DNA from: Phycisphaerales bacterium
GTDB lineage: Bacteria > Planctomycetota > Phycisphaerae > Phycisphaerales > UBA1924
Assembly (NCBI GenBank): GCA_017642965.1
Contig: JAEPOJ010000002.1
Coordinates: 62,001 to 126,000, forward strand
DNA: 64,000 nt
Direction of reading: 5' to 3'
In this document: piece by piece, positions 63,141 to 64,000 of the stretch
Position numbering within the stretch: position 1 is the stretch's first letter
Layout: each line of letters opens with the position of its first letter
Made by a program: the position numbers and the translations under genes
The notes under the pieces: generated by a model
Seen by the model: only the letters and a program-made list of their open reading frames with translations
Databases searched by the model: none
Told to the model about the DNA's origin: nothing

Positions 63141-64000
63141 TCAGGCCGCCAGATCGCCGCTGTTGGTCACGCTCCAGCGGACCGCGAGGCGCAGCAGCTT
63201 GTCTCGATCGATCGGCTTGGTCGCGTAGTCGTTGCATCCGACAGCCAGGCAGCGGTCCCGGTCGCCACTCATGGCGTGGGCCGTCAACGCGATGATCGGG
63301 GTTCGGACCCCGATGTGCCGCAGCTCCTGCGTCGCCGTGTAACCATCCATGACCGGCATCTGCATGTCCATGATGATCAGATCGAAGGGCCCGCTGTTCT
63401 GCTCGACGCTGATGCCCTCACGACCGTTCTGTGCGATAACCACTTCCGCGCCGGCCTTGCGAAGGTAGTACGAGATGAGCCGCTGATTGTCGGGCCCATC
63501 CTCGACCAGCAGCACCCTCTTGCCGGCAAGATCATGCCTGGCCGCCCTTGGCGCATGCTCCAGGACACAAGTCTCCGCCCGTGCCGATGGCCGCTCCATG
63601 GCCACGCCCTCGATGTTCCCGGTCTGCACCCGGAGGACGAACTCGCTGCCCTGATGGAGCACGGACGTGAAGGTGATATTGCCACCGAGCATCTCCGCCA
63701 GCCGCCTGCTGATCTGCAGCCCGAGCCCGGTGCCGCCGTAGCGCCTCGTGGTCGAGACGTCCGCCTGCACAAAGTTCTTGAAAAGACGCTCGCCGTCCTC
63801 CTTGCTCATGCCAATACCACTATCCGATACACGCACGACGAGCATCGGCGCATCACCTGATCGCTCGAACCCCGCACGAACGACCACACCGCCGATCTCG
63901 GTGAACTTGACGGCGTTGCCCACGAGGTTCATCAGGATCTGACGCAGACGAACCGGGTCGCTCTGGATCTCGGACGGGATCTCACCCTCATACTGAACGT
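63141..64000 (-). CDS. Hybrid sensor histidine kinase, C-terminal part (cut by window end)
   Basis: The visible part (286 codons) is the end of a hybrid histidine kinase, with the ATP-binding domain first: the N-box LMNLVGNAVKFT, then DSGIGMSKEDGERLF and GGTGLGLQISRRL. It is followed by a receiver domain (VLLVEDGPDNQ with the acidic pair, IIMDMQMPVMDGYTA with the phospho-Asp, ALTAHAM and the conserved Lys in ATKPID). The 5' part lies beyond the window end. The reading frame stays open to 64000 and reads SDPVRLRQIL just before. The kinase input domain and partner regulator are not visible. Confidence 0.88.
   Translation of the reverse strand, partial: VQYEGEIPSEIQSDPVRLRQILMNLVGNAVKFTEIGGVVVRAGFERSGDAPMLVVRVSDSGIGMSKEDGERLFKNFVQADVSTTRRYGGTGLGLQISRRLAEMLGGNITFTSVLHQGSEFVLRVQTGNIEGVAMERPSARAETCVLEHAPRAARHDLAGKRVLLVEDGPDNQRLISYYLRKAGAEVVIAQNGREGISVEQNSGPFDLIIMDMQMPVMDGYTATQELRHIGVRTPIIALTAHAMSGDRDRCLAVGCNDYATKPIDRDKLLRLAVRWSVTNSGDLAA

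Overview
The window is high-GC bacterial DNA that most resembles Planctomycetota, class Phycisphaerae. The evidence is a set of secreted proteins ending in dockerin-like repeats of the form FFDVSAFL...GCP (the 'GC-type dockerin' signature known from that group), FG-GAP/ASPIC secreted proteins, a PEP-CTERM-like sorting tail, and housekeeping genes scattered singly instead of in the usual operons (for example atpG without the rest of the ATP synthase operon). I could run no searches, so assignments rest on motifs read by eye.

Region by region: 1-3.4 kb is a minus-strand phage head module (portal, probable scaffold, major capsid protein), with two copies of a perfect 14-bp palindrome upstream of the portal gene. 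3.6-8.3 kb holds small conserved genes, a phosphohexomutase, a PTPS-III type tetrahydropterin synthase homologue, a strange Asn/Gly/Phe/Trp-rich protein and a PhnP-like MBL hydrolase. 8.5-14.4 kb has a secreted LVIVD beta-propeller protein with a GC-type dockerin, an orphan atpG and a degenerate M16 peptidase that is translationally coupled to the upstream UvrD-RecB-like helicase-nuclease (14.4-17.8 kb). 17.8-23 kb has rsmD, a hypothetical protein, a LuxR-type regulator with a long inverted repeat upstream, and a coupled lipoprotein/group II PLP decarboxylase pair. 23-38.9 kb mixes secreted FG-GAP and dockerin proteins with rsgA, kbl, a SulP transporter, a TolB-like lipoprotein and a PIN-TRAM membrane protein.

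39-49.7 kb has ppk, a ketosynthase pair (one active, one with every catalytic residue replaced, as in a chain-length factor) with a GxxExxY-family gene between them, a thioredoxin-like protein, asparagine synthetase, a 35-codon small gene with its own terminator, and two small enzyme-like proteins. 49.7-59 kb has an AbgT transporter, glycyl-tRNA synthetase and a four-gene MacAB/TolC-like efflux operon. 59.3-63 kb has two tandem paralogous FG-GAP/ASPIC/GC-dockerin proteins, and the window ends inside a hybrid histidine kinase.

Cross-cutting observations: at least seven genes have a TAnnnT -10-like hexamer exactly 5-6 bases before the ATG and no Shine-Dalgarno, which suggests leaderless mRNAs. 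Two housekeeping genes carry internal segments of about 50% GC. A hairpin family of the type CTCCTCCCCC recurs between genes. No tRNA, rRNA, CRISPR array or insertion sequence was seen.
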